DNA from: Cordylochernes scorpioides
Lineage: Eukaryota > Arthropoda > Arachnida > Pseudoscorpiones > Chernetidae
DNA length: 64,000 nt
Direction of reading: 5' to 3'
Assembly (NCBI GenBank): GCA_030710605.1
Contig: CP092876.1
Location: 59,588,252-59,652,251 of the forward strand
Of this stretch, positions 20,640 to 33,004 are shown one piece after another (positions within the stretch are counted from its first letter, which is position 1; each line of letters starts with the position of its first letter). Both the position numbers and the translations under genes were made by a program. The notes under the pieces were generated by a model. It did not search any database, was not told the origin of the DNA, and worked only from the letters and a program-made list of their open reading frames with translations.

Positions 20640-21180
20640 ATCGTGTACAATTTTATTTCTCTAGCCTTCGGGCTAATATGTTCTTCTACAGGATCACAAC
20701 TAGGAGTATAACTTATAACTAGAAGGTTCATACTATAAAACGTACACAAAATGGTGAGACGAAGAGTTTATTGTAAGGTTTTTACTATTTAGCCAAGCCC
20801 TCGAGCATTATGCCCGAGGCATGAGGTATAAGGCATATGCCCTTCTACAGGATCACAACTAGGAGTATAACTTATAACTAGAAGGTTCATACTATAAAAC
20901 GTACACAAAATGGTGAGACGAAGAGTTTATTGTAAGGTTTTTACTATTTAGCCAAGCCCTCGAGCATTATGCCCGAGGCATGAGGTATAAGGCATATGCC
21001 CTTCTACAGGATCACAACTAGGAGTATAACTTATAACTAGAAGGGTTATACTATAAAACGTACACAAAATGGTGAGACGAAGAGTTTATTGTAAGGTTTT
21101 TACTATTTAGCCAAGCCCTCGAGCATTATGCCCGAGGCATGAGGTATAAGGCATATGCCCTTCTACAGGAGCAAAAATGA
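20640..21180 (-). repeat. 159-bp tandem repeat, three units, with Penelope-type hairpins
   Basis: Units 20691-20849, 20850-21008 and 21009-21167 are almost identical. On the minus strand each starts CTGTAGAAGGGCATATGCC, has an extended hairpin ending GCATAATGCTCGAGGGC, and then unique sequence. A single diverged hairpin (CCTGTAGAAGAAC ... GCCCGAAGGC) closes the array at 20662-20692. Short tandem monomers each bearing a ribozyme-like hairpin resemble the organisation of retrozymes. Confidence 0.75.
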
Positions 21181-21486
21181 GAGCGTATAAGAGAATAAAT
21201 TGTTTATATGTATCGAAACCTCGCCTAAATAATAAAAAAAACATTACAAGACTTCGACTCACGCTATTTTGTAATTTTTGATAATATAGTGCTCCAAGTG
21301 GTTATTCAACTAATGATAAGAATTTATACACCTAGTTGATCCTGTTCAAGGCCATGTTAGCCTTAAAACTAGAGAAATTGTGCAAAAAACTTATCCCTGG
21401 ATGCTTGTTGATATTATAAGATTATAAGTCCGGGGATGAACGTTTACAATGACGGACAGCAGTGTTGCTATAAGCAAGGTTCCTAC

Positions 21487-21687
21487 CTTTCTTTCTCGTA
21501 GCCGCCCAGGCACTCGGTGGTCACCGCCACGGTCGAGGTGGCGCAGGAGGCGGGGACAAAGGTGGCCTGGTGTGGCGTGGAGAAGTCCACGGGCTCGGTC
21601 TGTTCGGTCGAAGGATACATCGCCTTGGGAGTCACCAGCACCGTGGGCCGGAAGGTCCCATTGCCCGATGTCACTGCCAGTGGGGTG
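21487..21687 (-). CDS. MYT1L-like: MYT1-family exon H, inter-finger spacer
   Basis: Acceptor TTGCAG, donor AAAG|GTAGGA, 201 bp in the phase expected from exon G. Encodes STPLAVTSGNGTFRPTVLVT, then TEPVDFST and TTECLGGYEKER. The EPVDFST motif resembles the LPVDYTK motif at this point in MYT1L. It is clearly GC-rich against AT-rich surroundings, as expected for coding sequence. The call rests on phase, splice sites and position; the protein itself is weakly conserved. Confidence 0.8.
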
Positions 21688-22084
21688 CTGCAAGTAACGC
21701 CCACTTATATGAAACATTCTCTTTTCAAAATCCCGGCGACATAAAGATCCCTGGATAATACATCCGGCTTCTTGTCCCCAGATAATGAGTCAAATCTGGC
21801 AGGGATAAAAGGGGCGACACTCCTCTTGTCCTCCTCTCCCCTCACCACCTAACCAAAAAAAACTACGCACCTTTTTTTCAATCCCCCTTCTGTGCTCGTA
21901 TGGTCTTTACAATATATATAATTGCATAACAATATAAATTTTCTTTGATTCTCTAATTTTATATAAACTTTCTCTTGGCAAGGCAATCAACGGGAGCGTT
22001 ATGAAAAACACGTTCAAAGATTAGATGATGAAATACAAACAAACAAAAAAAAAGGAAAAAAAGTAAGACCGCTTTGACAAATAT

Positions 22085-22206
22085 AAAAGTCTCTTTCATC
22101 AAGATAATGCCCCAGCACAAGGATCCAGAATGACAATGGTCAAAATCACAATCTACACTACGACATCTTTGAACGTCCCACCCTATTCGCCAGACTGGTC
22201 CCAAAC
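22085..22206 (+). pseudogene. mariner transposase relic
   Basis: Plus-strand reading gives LFHQDNAPAQGSRMTMVKI and later VPPYSPDW, matching the mariner signatures FHQDNAPAH and PPYSPDLAP. Both flanks are lost. Only about 40 residues remain. Confidence 0.75.
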
Positions 22207-22674
22207 GACTACTGTCGTATATTTATATTTTAATTATATAATATAATAATGTATATATTATATTAATATAATAATGATATTGAATTCCACAGACTCTGCG
22301 ATATATTGTATATATCATAACATATAATTTATCATCATATAAATTGATTGTTAATTTGTAATTCTTAAGCTTGCATCTAATACGGTGTAATATAATAAAA
22401 GCCATTTAAATAAATAAAGCCTAAAATACATTTCTACTTTTAAATCAACCTGAATACACCACAACTACCATCCGTTCACCAATCTGAAAAAAAATGACAG
22501 AGGAGTCAAGGAATTTCAAGTAATAGCGAGTTTACCAAGGCTCTGAACGAATATCTTTACAGATTAGAAAAAAAACGATCATGAAAATAATATAATGGCC
22601 TTAGAGCATCGATGGACAAAGTGTATAGATTATCACGGGAATGCGGATTTCGACAAATTACAAAAAGTATAAGA

Positions 22675-22860
22675 TGCCCGCAACTCTATATATTTACTTG
22701 ATTGAAAGCTTTCGGGCAAGCCCTTTTCAGCTAACTAACACGTATAAACAAGGTAATGGATAGAGAGTATATAATCTCTCGGCATTAACTTGTTTATATG
22801 TTTTAGTTTGCTGAAGAAGAACTTGCTCGAAAGCTACTTTCAATCAAATAAATATAAAGT
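22675..22860. mobile_element. Foldback with Penelope-type hairpin ends
   Basis: The arms (CTTGATTGAAAGCTTTCGGG near 22700, and CTCGAAAGCTACTTTCAATC near 22830) are mirrored around about 90 bp. Each arm holds a CTGAA-AGGGC/GCCCGAAAGC type hairpin. The right arm has CTGAAGA, the closest match to a hammerhead CTGANGA box among these ends. Confidence 0.7.
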
Positions 22861-23521
22861 GTAGCAGCGTCTTATGTTCTTGTGTAACCTGTAAAGTGTA
22901 TAGAGTTTAAAAGAGAATATATTTGTTGATGAATATAATGTATTCTATTGAATTTTTGTTAACAACTTCGCTTACCTTACTTATCAAACCACCCTCGTAA
23001 TGTTTTCTTTATGGAACTTAGTAGAACTGTAGTTGCAATGGTATCGACTTCATTCCCTTGCTGTGAAATGTTTTATTCGGCCATAAGTTCTTGTATAAAG
23101 CTGTTAATGTGTGCGTGCTTTTGAATATAGGGCTATTGATTTCTATTTTTTTTTGCTGATCTACCAATTGATATTTGAATTCATTGTTATCTCTTTAAAA
23201 TAGCTGAACAAGGTAAAATCCTCTGGAGTAACTTGGTAAAGAAAATATTCAAAGAAAAAGAGGATGAGTATCTTTTTATGAATAAGCGTTCGAGCTTTCG
23301 AGCACAATGTCGCCCTTCAACAGGAATAAAACCACAACAAGAATCAAGATACATCTATATATATACACAGGTGATTAGCATAAACAAAAACTATTATTTT
23401 TAGAAAGATAAAATTTAAGTTTTATGTATGATATGCAAAACAGGTAATAGGAGAAATGTAATTATGCTAATATATGGTTCAATCTACTAGTAAAGAATCT
23501 ATAGGTTATTGTATGAACAGC

Positions 23522-24640
23522 TTATGTAAATATGTCATTGTAAAGTTCCGGAATCTCGATGTGCCTATTGATGCTATTATATTTCAGGGATAGCAGCGCC
23601 TCGACAACCAATCTTTTATATTTATGCTGAATGTTAGAAAAATGCGAACGGGGTTCTATTGTATTAAAAGTATGTCCTGTATTTGAAATGTGTTGGGCTA
23701 TGAGGGATCTAGGATCATTATTTCTGATATTTCGGATATGTTCATCGATTCTGTCTTTTATGTGTCTACCGGTTTCACCTATGTATAAGCTAGAGCAATT
23801 ATTACATTTTAATGAGTATACTGCATTATTGGAGTGTATGGGTTTTGGGGGGAAACTGTTTTTGGTGATAGGGTTTCTGAGTAATGTGCCTAAATTTGGA
23901 GTATTAGAGTAGAAGGTGCGGATACCAAAGTTTTTTAGATAATTGGATATGTTGAGGCTCTGAGGGGAAAAAGTAATAGTGCAGATAGATTTATAACTAT
24001 GATTAACTGCTGTTTGTGAAGGGTTATGAAAGTATCTCAAAATAAAGTTTTTTGGGTAGCCCAATGATAATAAATGTGTTAATATGGTATTAGTTTCCTG
24101 CTGTTTTGATATTTCTGTGGTACAATGAGTGAATATGCGTTTAGTTAATGTTTTGACTGTATTAATTTTATGGCTAAGTGGGCAGTACGAACAAAAATGT
24201 ATGTATGATGGAAAAAATGACGGTTTGTAATAAACGCTTGTGGTGTATCTATTATCTATTTTTGTGATAAGTATATCCAAGAAAGCTAAAGTATTATCGG
24301 TCTCTATTTCAACTGTAAAACGTATATCCTGGTATAGATTGTTTAATGTGGAGAAAATGTTATCAAGTGAACTGGTTTTGACTATTGCAAAGATATCATC
24401 AATGTATCTGTGCCATGATAAAATATCTATGTGGTATTGTTCAACTATATGCCTATCTATATGGCGCATTACTATTTCTGATAGTGGGGAAGATAGTGGG
24501 CTACCCATAGGTGTACCTTTTGTTTGTTTAAAATATGCCTGATTAAAGTTAAATATACTGTTATCTAAACTGATTCTGATCAAGGATATTAATCTGGAAA
24601 TGGTGTTATTGGGGCAATTGTGATCTGATAAGAATGAACA
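23522..24640 (-). pseudogene. Penelope-like RT with GIY-YIG endonuclease, 5' truncated
   Basis: The frame contains RT motif B (GTPMGSPLSSPLSEIVM), the catalytic box HRYIDDIFAIV and FLDILITK, then a linker, then the GIY-YIG nuclease (AVYSLKCNNCSSLYIGETGR ... RIDEH) and the conserved tail SINRHIEIPELYND. RT plus C-terminal GIY-YIG defines Penelope-like elements. The N-terminal RT half is missing. The open frame continues to 24748 only because the inverted copy is read antisense. RT and endonuclease residues look intact in what remains. Confidence 0.9.
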
Positions 24641-24857
24641 TATCCGAAATATCAGAAATAATGATCCTAGATCCCTCATAGCCCAACACATTTCAAATAC
24701 AGGACATACTTTTAATACAATAGAACCCCGTTCGCATTTTTCTAACATTCAGCATAAATATAAAAGATTGGTTGTCGAGGCGCTGCTATCCCTGAAATAT
24801 AATAGCATCAATAGGCACATCGAGATTCCGGAACTTTACAATGACATATTTACATAA
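24636..24857 (+). pseudogene. Penelope GIY-YIG C-terminal fragment (inverted copy)
   Basis: The plus strand encodes the same C-terminus (IRNNDPRSLIAQHISNTGH ... ELYNDIFT) as the minus-strand frame, ending at the stop at 24857. The GIY and YIG motifs themselves lie upstream and were not copied. Confidence 0.85.
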
Positions 24858-25188
24858 GCTGTTCATACAACAACCTATAGATTCTTTACTAGTAGATTGA
24901 ACCATATATTAGCATAATTACATTTCTCCTATTACCTGTTTTGCATATCATACATAAAACTTAAATTTTATCTTTCTAAAAATAATAGTTTTTGTTTATG
25001 CTAATCACCTGTGTATATATATAGATGTATCTTGATTCTTGTTGTGGTTTTATTCCTGTTGAAGGGCGACATTGTGCTCGAAAGCTCGAACGCTTATTCA
25101 TAAAAAGATACTCATCCTCTTTTTCTTTGAATATTTTCTTTAAAATAGCATTTCTTTTTAATTGATATTGACATCAGTTTATTGTTAA

Positions 25189-25300
25189 GGAATATACGCT
25201 CATGAACAAAACTTAAGGAAGTTTCATATTTTAAGCATAAACCACTCTTTATTTGCTTATATAATGTGGCGGATTTCTCATATATGTAAATTCGAACGTT
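25189..25300 (+). mobile_element. Tc1-type MITE fragment
   Basis: ACGCTCATGAACAAAACTTA and following bases match the left end of the ACTCATGGACAAAAC family. The right part is lost or diverged. Confidence 0.6.
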
Positions 25301-25349
25301 TTCCTTAAAATCAATCAACATATAGTTGATTTTAGCTTATCTTGTTTGT

Positions 25350-27900
25350 CAGCCTAGGAGACTCTCCCTCCGACAAAGAGTCCTCCTCCAGATAAGGAGG
25401 GGCTCTCTGGACTTCTCTTACCTCTAGGCTTAACAAATGTTTTTATATGTAGACTTTGGCAGACGTGAGAATGGCAATGGCGTCATTATTCAGGCCTCGT
25501 CCAAAGACCCAGCCCAAATCCTCTCGGATGAGGGGTCTGACGCAATGGCAAGACCAGTACCTATGGGCTAGCGACAAGTCATCGGGCCTACATGCTATGT
25601 GGCACTGTCGAGCTGAGGCTGAATGTACAGGATATACATAGCCATATTATGGGTTACATCATGTCCAGAGAATCAATGTTGGCTACGACGAAGAGATCGC
25701 CAAGTCAACCACAGAATCAGGCACATTCACGCTGGACTCCCGTTATTCCAAAAAGCAGGGCAGACGGCGCTGCAAGATATCTGAAAGACGCCATCGATGG
25801 ACATAGAGGGGTCACCACCCAGAATCCAGGAAGTGAGGTAGCAGGAATCCCAGACGAACCCTGTCAGCTTGACCAGCATTTTGGGGATGGTAGCGTCGTC
25901 AGACAAATAACATTGCGGGTGTTGGGGCACCGAATTTGATCACCACCAAGTTAGCCGTTCGCCCAACAATGGAGAAGCCACGACGTCTGGAGATCACTTT
26001 GAGATCGCCCTTTCTGAGATCCCTAGCAGGTGGCTCGCCAAGGCCGAGGTTCCGTGACTTGTCTTGCAGCCCAACACCGTGATAAATGATGATGAGCACG
26101 AGATCCCCGCGGAGAGTCGGCGCTGACCTTATAGATGTCCCAGCACAGTTCCCTGCTCTTAGAGAAGTTCACGATGATTCTTGAGGACGGCTGTAATTCT
26201 TCAGTGGTGAATGTGGCGCCGACCTCCACGTGTACTATCTTGAACCACTTTACGAAGTCCGGAGGCAGACCGATGGAGCTCAGCTGGGAGACCAGTTGGT
26301 CCACAAAAGAGCACTGTAGGTCGGCTGAGATTACTTACAGCGACGTTTTATGCTTCGTGATAATGGCTATCTCATCAGAAACACGGCTCTTGTTCCAAGA
26401 AGGACAAATCTCTGGAAAGACGTAGGTATGACAATCCTGTAGGATGGTAGGTAGGTGAGGATATAGATGACCGAGAAGAATACCGCTAACGATCCTCTAG
26501 TCCGTCGTAGCTATAGGTCAATATCCTCTTTGCTCAGGACCTTCAAACACTTTGAAGAAGAGGCAAATGATACTTACTACCTCAAATTTTCCAGTAGAGG
26601 CCCGCAGAGCTTGGATTCCTTGAGAACTCAATTATTAGGCCCGCATAGATGTCATCAAAACCTTTACAAGCTCGCGCAAGACCCTCATCGCAAGGTCCTC
26701 ATAGCTGGCCGCTTTTCCATGTGGCAGGATGCGGATTGTAGCTTATACCTCATCTATGTATATGTTCGTTTCTCTAGCGTTATGTTCGCTGTCGCTATCT
26801 CCAAAAACACGTTGATGTCCTCCAGGTGACAGGTTGAGCCGTTCAAGCGCCCGCTGAGAATACTGAAGACTAGATGCTTCAAGTTCTCTGCCTCGACGAG
26901 ATTCCCTTGGGCATTGTAGACTGTTGTCGGTGCCGAAAATTGCTGTCAGGCACACGGGGAGCACCCAAGCTCGAGCAGTGAAGGATAATCGTCCTTCACG
27001 AACTCTAACTGAGCTTGGCGCGCATCAACCAGCTTGTTCTGCCTCTTCGATAGGGTAACAAAATGATACTTGATGTCCTCAATAAGGTCCTGTTTCAATT
27101 GTTCCCATATTCCTCAAAGTTCTCCAGGAAGAATGTCTCTGATTCTCTCTGATGTTTCTCGAGAAGTGCCTCCACTCTTTCGACGGCTAGCGCTGTTTGA
27201 AGAAGCGCAGAGACAAATGGAACACTGGAATCAGGACAATCCCACCTGGAAAAGGATGGTGCGGGTTTGAGGGTTCAATAATGCGTAGCGCTTCCGGTGA
27301 GCCTTGATGGGTATGGTGGCGGTGTCGACAAGGGCAGTCCGGTCTAGGAGATCTGCGAGGGCTTCCACATTTCCAGACCCGATGTTACTCGAAGACTCCA
27401 CGAATGTGTCCAAGTCACCGAGGATCTTAGCATCTTCCCTGACGGCTATGATGATTTACAGTTGAAGACTACATTATTCAGGAGTGTGGAATAGGTGGAT
27501 ATTAATGACACAGGTACCGAGGCTCTAGACATTGATGCTGGCGATATTGCCTGGACGCGGTACCAGAGAACGGTGACTTCAGCTAAAGCCGATATAGAGG
27601 TCCTGGACGAACGCGACAATAAAAGAGGTGGCACTGAACCACGCATTATTGAATCACCATATGCGGAAGCTCGTATTGTCCTTCTATTTTCTGCAGAGAG
27701 CCCTGATGGCAGTGAGCCGCTTCTAAAGGGTGCAGGCTTTGCCCTCTACAAGGGGATAATTTTACAGAACATGGCGTTTAGGTCCGCAACCTGTTCAGAA
27801 TTAAGGGCAGAAATAAGCTTCTTCAGCGGGCGTCAATAGAAGATTGCCTACAGGATTCTTCTTGCAGCCCCAGTATCTTTGAACAGGGTGACGGGGAGAT
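25350..27900 (-). mobile_element. Decayed LINE, GC-richer than flanks
   Basis: Base composition is clearly richer in G+C than the surrounding intron, but no frame is intact. On the minus strand at 26180-26304 the peptide DQLVSQLSSIGLPPDFVKWF resembles a LINE RT segment. Short open stretches at 26467-26829 and 27495-27839 on the plus strand have no recognisable domain. The composition matches the LINE pieces at 28745-29900 and 55300-61500, so one LINE family is the likely source. Confidence 0.5.
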
Positions 27901-28540
27901 ACTCAAGGGCTGCGTCTATCTGCTCGTGTACTTTTACATTTTATGCCAAATTTCTTGGAAAGATAATTCTTCTGTCTTCTGAATGTCCAGAGGAAAGTTT
28001 TATCTTGTACTTTGATACACGATGCTTGTTAAGGATAGAAACTGTACTCCTGTTTGATGTGCATATTTTTATATTAGTTGGCCAGGCTTCGCCCGATTCT
28101 ACCCGAGTGGGTGTTTATTTAATATGTAAGAATGTTAAAAAAAATGATAATTATCATTTCATACATCAGCGGTAATGATCACAGAAATTCTTTACTAACT
28201 AAAGATTGAAAAATTATGAGTTTGCTCCAATAGTTTTCACAATGGATTCAATTTTGGCAACATATGAAGATTGTCGGTCTAGAAGAATACACTTGTTTTA
28301 TTTTAAATACCTGAATATGTTAATATATCCTATAAATGACAGTTTATTGCAAGTGGTTCACATTTATATAATAACTGCTTAAGTAATTTATTTTTTATTT
28401 ATATCGCGCAGTTTTTTTTGTGTGTATGTAAGGGCAGCGGTAAGTTGTATGATTTAAAAAAAATGTTCTGAATAATTTCATTTCTTATAAGTACATAAAC
28501 CATAGGCACACAAAGTACAAAGACAGTAAAATCCCAAAGT
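27900..28540. other. AT-rich intron, nothing identified
   Basis: No supported feature beyond simple AT-rich sequence. Confidence 0.5.
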
Positions 28541-28544
28541 AAAT

Positions 28545-28660
28545 ACATTCGTGTGTCTTCAATAAATATCACTGTAATATATATATATTTCAGAGTTATT
28601 GTCCAGATATACATGCTAAAAGGTACAACTTCCTTAAGTTTTGTCCATGTGAGTGTATTT
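28545..28660 (-). mobile_element. Tc1-type MITE, truncated copy
   Basis: Contains GTGTGTCTTCAATAAA, AGAGTTATTGTCCAGATATA and the right end AACTTCCTTAAGTTTTGTCC, in reverse order to 10677-10874. The other terminus is absent. Confidence 0.7.
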
Positions 28661-28744
28661 ATAAAGTACGTATTTATAGAGAGAGCACACCTATACAGAG
28701 ATAAAAAAAAACCCTACACTGAATATAGCGGATTATAAATTTAA

Positions 28745-29900
28745 GGCTACGCACAATAAATTCCAGGCTACAATGGATGACACCATCGAAGCAAGGCCAC
28801 CACGAGGCCCATGTGATGCCGCTCACGAACAGACGGCAGAATCTGAGATCGGCAGTGGCGTCATTCGCCCAATGCTGCGAGTACTGCCCTGACTTCACAT
28901 CACTGGAGAATATCCTGTGAAAGGTCTTCCAGCTTATTAAGCTTGGTTAGGTTGGACAGCGTCTAGAGTGACCTTAAAGTGCTCCGGTAAAGAGGAAAAG
29001 AAAGATTTGGAATATACCGATGTTTATCAGGGACACCGTCGCGGCGCAGAGTTATCTCTCTGACACGCGAAATTGAATTCAGCGGTAACTACTCCTGGAC
29101 CACCGACAACAGGTGAGGGACTGAAAATACACCAGCTCCCTGCCAAACAACTCATTATCCCAAAGAGCAAATCGACGCTCACTTATATCACCTACAGTTT
29201 CAAGTGCATTAGATGAAAATTAGGGACACCAGCGTGCCATCTGCCACTTGGGAACCAACAGAGAGCGTCCATGATATCATAAAGACATCCTGAAGGACCT
29301 AATGTCGACGCCCTCGTTCCCAAGCCCACGCCCGCTTACAACTCCGCTGTCTCTACATCGACCTCGGATCGCTCTCCATTCATACAACAGGATACAGTGA
29401 CCAAGAATCCTCCCGTCCCTCCATCTTCAGCCAATTAGCTTCAGTTCCGATAACCATTCTACCTCTGTCAACATTAGCGCCCTCATCAACTATCTCCACA
29501 CCAATATCATCAGTAGACCCCTACCAAGGAGAGACATTCCAAACCTACAGCGCTCGTGCTTTTCCCTGCCTACAGAAGAATCAGTCACCTTAGATCACTC
29601 TAGAGGAGGAATCATCTCAATATACATCGTGGAAAATATCAAAAGCTCACAAACGAAGTACTCGAATAAGTCTTTGATGACATCTTTGCAGACCTCGCGG
29701 GAGAGTGAAGTCTGGTGATCATTCTCTCGACTGAGAAAAAAGTTTGCGCTGAGTCCTGTTCTCGGAATTTTATCTCGAAGTCGAAGACGGGTCCTTCAGA
29801 ACATACAAGCTTCCATCACAGAGAATGGCTGGGGAATGTTTTTAGCTGATGTCTATAGACGAAATCTTCGTGTTGGGAAAGTCTTCCATGTACATATTCC
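28745..29900 (+). mobile_element. Decayed LINE, endonuclease remnant
   Basis: GC-richer decayed DNA. Plus-strand peptides around 29660-29890 (FDDIFADLAGE, SLVIIL, then ENGWGMFLADV and RVGKVFHVH) resemble the C-terminal part of an APE-type LINE endonuclease, where a GDFN box is followed by NG.RLL.....N L.V.NT. Stops and frameshifts are frequent. Confidence 0.45.
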
Positions 29901-29904
29901 AATA

Positions 29905-30500
29905 TTTAATTTCATTTTTTCAACTTTAGCACGTAAAATTGACCAGATATCTTTAAACGTACTTTTTAATTGTCATTATCTTTTTTCGTTACTACAGTTC
30001 TAAAAATGAAAGATTGAGATTATATATATTGCCATCATATATTTAATATTATAAAAAATAAAAATATAATTTTTTAAAATAGAATAAAATATTTGGGAAA
30101 TAAGGTTTCTATACCAAATATAAATGTATAAGTGAAAAGTAATCCTGAAAGTGTGGTGGTGGTACTTATCACCATGGTAAAACAATTTCTGAAGTCAACT
30201 CCACTCCAATTTTGCGATGGTAGTTATAGGCCTGGAAAATAGGTTCTCTGTTGTCAGTTCTGAGCATGACAAGATATGCTCCGGAGAAGCTTCTACACTA
30301 TTGAGAGAGAGAGAGAGAGTAATAATATATAGTAATAGTATAATAATAAGTAATCCTGAAAGTGTATATAGGCAATGTATTGAATTTTTGTGCATATTTT
30401 TGATTAGAAACTATCCCAGCTTCTAGATAGGCAAAAGAGCCTGGGAAGATTTGAGATGACCACACGAGAGTAAGAGGTTAGCATGACATCGCTGGGAGGT
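29905..30500. other. AT-rich intron with short (GA)n run
   Basis: A GAGAGAGAGAGAG run lies near 30303-30320, and ATCCTGAAAGTGT occurs twice (30142 and 30352). No gene seen. Confidence 0.5.
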
Positions 30501-30507
30501 CCGCTAC

Positions 30508-30696
30508 CTTGTTCCATTGGACGTCCGCACGGCAGCCACGGTCAGATCCAGGGACCTGGAGGACAGATCGATTACAGGCGGTGGGCTGCTCTTGGTTGAG
30601 AGGTTGATGACGCTGTTGGCCACCTCGAAGTGCTGTTGGAGCTGTGGCTGGGGTTGTGGCTGAGGTTGGGGCTGCGGAGCTGGCTGGAACTCCGCT
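30508..30696 (-). CDS. MYT1L-like: MYT1-family exon G, Pro/Gln tract and NLSTK motif
   Basis: Encodes AEFQPAPQ, a PQ dipeptide run, then HFEVANSVINLSTKSS, VIDLSS and LDLTVAAV. Vertebrate MYT1L has AAHMAATAILNLSTRC, NLSTKP and LDLS in the same place, so position and short motifs agree. Donor ACAAG|GTAGCG. Acceptor CTAG| at 30697 is the only one in phase with exon F, but its pyrimidine tract is poor. An alternative start at 30727 (CTACAG|) is out of phase with F and would imply a missing exon. Confidence 0.82.
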
Positions 30697-30829
30697 CTAG
30701 ACCGCCACACCATCCTCTTTGTCCACACTGTAGCTTTTGATTATGCTTACATAGCACACAATTTAACATTTATCTATCGGCTGTTATACCGTCAGCTATA
30801 ACTTCAATGAGACCTTAGAGATCTACCAG

Positions 30830-31220
30830 GGGAGATATATATATATATATATAATTTGATTCCGATAACTCCACGATGAAATAATTCCCCTTGTTGTTTT
30901 CATCAGAACTTTGACCTAAGTACATGTATGTATGCTTAACCGTGTTCAATACTTTGCAGTGATAATTTAATTGTATAGCGAACAAAATTTATCCGAATGA
31001 TTTCTTATGTCAATAGATTATATTATTATGCTGATAATATTTATATATTTAATATCTCAAATTTTGAATAAAGACTTTTTCTGTCAGAGGGAATGGTATC
31101 AACATATCGTCTGTATACGATGTACTACAATTCTTCTAAGACACTAGCTCTGACCGACAATCAAGCCAACATATTGAATACACAATATGTGCCATTAAAG
31201 ACATCATGTCCACACTATAT
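30830..31220. other. AT-rich intron with (TA)n run
   Basis: A TA dinucleotide run lies at about 30836-30852. No other feature is supported. Confidence 0.5.
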
Positions 31221-31223
31221 CTG

Positions 31224-31430
31224 CACACTTGGACAGAACTTAAGGAAGTTGTACCTTTTAGCATTTATATATCTAGATTCAGTCAATAACTCTGAAATAT
31301 ATATTTAATATACAGTTATTTTTTATTGAAGACACACGAGATAGCCAAGTATGAACAAAATTGCCTCTGTATCCTGAAAACAAAAAAAAAAACAGACTTT
31401 CTACTTCCTTAGGTTTTGTCTATGAGTGTA
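31224..31430 (+). mobile_element. Tc1-type MITE copy
   Basis: Ends CACTTGGACAGAACTTAAGG and CTTAGGTTTTGTCTATGAGTG are inverted, and TA follows on the right. The interior matches the family (TTGAAGACACACGAGATAG). Confidence 0.75.
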
Positions 31431-31434
31431 GTTT

Positions 31435-33000
31435 AGAGTATATATAAGGTTGTCCCAAAGTTCGTGTTTTTTTAAAACGTTGTTTTTCTTATTACTTGGC
31501 GAATAATATTATTACGGCGAATACATAAGAATAAATTACTTTATACATAATACAAAGACATTATACATAACGGCGAATATTATTGGTATTTCAATTTTTT
31601 TTTCAACTATTTACAAACTTTTGAGACAACCTTGGACAACCGGTCTTATAGTCTAAATCTAAGTTTTATTTTCACTGTTTTGTGTTTGTTAAGAATTGAA
31701 CAATTTTATTTTATGAAGAGATGGCTAGAAATTTGCTATTTCAAATACGTAGACCATCCCTGACCCTTATTTCTTAGCATTTCCAATTTAACGTACAATA
31801 ATATAGTCTTGTCTGTACCCGACGGCTTGAGTAACAGGAAAACCAGATAGCAGATCTTAATGTCTTTGCGGCAGCCTTTATAACTTACATCTCATTGACG
31901 TTTTTTGGGTCGACAGTATTATACTAAATGATTGTGTACTTTGTTGAAATGTTGTGTACTTCGACGTGATGTGTAAATATGCCTTGTACATCCCTCTTTA
32001 TGCAAATTTATTCGAGAAAGAAAGTGCGCGGTTGTCTCATTCAATTTCCACACTTAATCGCTTGCTCATACCGTTATGTAAAGTGGCCTCTTATGTAAAT
32101 TGTGTCTTGTGAACACACATAAGAACTTCACTTTGAGGAGGTATTATAGTCCTATACGAGTGTTTGTTTCTGATATTTATTTTTATTTTCTATAGTTCGT
32201 TATACATTTGCCTAGCTTAATCTCAATGTAATATAATTTAATTTGCTTTATTTTTAATTTTCCTATAGAAGGGCGTTGCCCGAAAGTTCGAAATAAATTT
32301 ATTTGCAAAAGAAACTCATCCCTCAAGCTTATTGATTTGAACATTCTATTAAGGGATTAGCCTATTAATTATCCATAATATATTGAACTAACCAAACTTG
32401 GGCCGCCTATCCTTATAACAGCCAAGATTGCTACTATCCACATATGACCTAGCTACAAACATACAGAATAATAAGGAAAAATCATATAAAATACGCTTGT
32501 CTATTTACCCCTGTAATTTGTCTAAAATATTGAAGTAGTCAAGAGTATAGTCCTATACGTGTAGTAAGATGGAAAACTTACTTTATTTTAGACTAGGAAG
32601 GGATTACTACAAGCAGGACAACATTGAGTGCCATGTCGTAGCAATCTATTCAAGTATTTCATTGGAGAATATAACCTGTTTTTTTATATAACATTTTTTT
32701 CAAGATACGCTATTTTTTAAAGTGGTTAAAAAATACTAGATTATAAAAAGAAAATAAAAACATTTCAGTTCTAAAATAACGTTATTATGTGCCGCATAAA
32801 AAGAACAACTTAGATATGATAAACTAGGTTACTCTTTTTAAGCGGTACCTAATAAAGTGATTTTGGAACTGTTTGTGTGGAGAACGCTTTAATTTTACTT
32901 TTAGAATATAATATTATATTTTTATGTGTGTTTGATTATAGCCATTTTAAAAACAAACAAAAGATGTGCGAAGAGGTGAGAGAGAGATGAGGATGCAGAC
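31435..33000. other. Intron with one solo Penelope-type end
   Basis: At 32262-32335 a solo terminal module occurs: CCTATAGAAGGGCGTTGCCC, GAAAGTTCGAAATAAATTTA and GAAACTCATCCC. Otherwise AT-rich DNA without ORFs or RNA genes. Confidence 0.55.
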
Positions 33001-33004
33001 GTAC

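Larger units (their letters stand above)
23192..25149. mobile_element. Penelope-like element in head-to-head palindrome
   Basis: A minus-oriented Penelope 3' half (23237-24635) is joined head to head to a plus-oriented 3' fragment (about 24636-25142). The two outer 500 bp are near-perfect inverted copies, including the terminal hairpin CTGTTGAAGGGC ... GCTCGAAAGCTCG. A 13-bp direct repeat TCTTTAAAATAGC (23192-23204 and 25137-25149) may be the target duplication. Inverted partial copies are typical of Penelope insertions. Confidence 0.85.

Noticed and set aside
23631-24542. Plus-strand frames opposite the Penelope RT
   Set aside because: Shadows of the minus-strand RT/GIY-YIG frame and of the inverted copy.
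25456-27839. Several 60-120 codon plus-strand frames as small genes
   Set aside because: Composition and scattered LINE-like peptides fit decayed retrotransposon sequence; no splice structure or conserved domain.
30508-30727. Exon G starting at 30727 after CTACAG
   Set aside because: The acceptor looks better than the one at 30697, but the phase does not match exon F and no linking exon was found. Kept as an alternative only.
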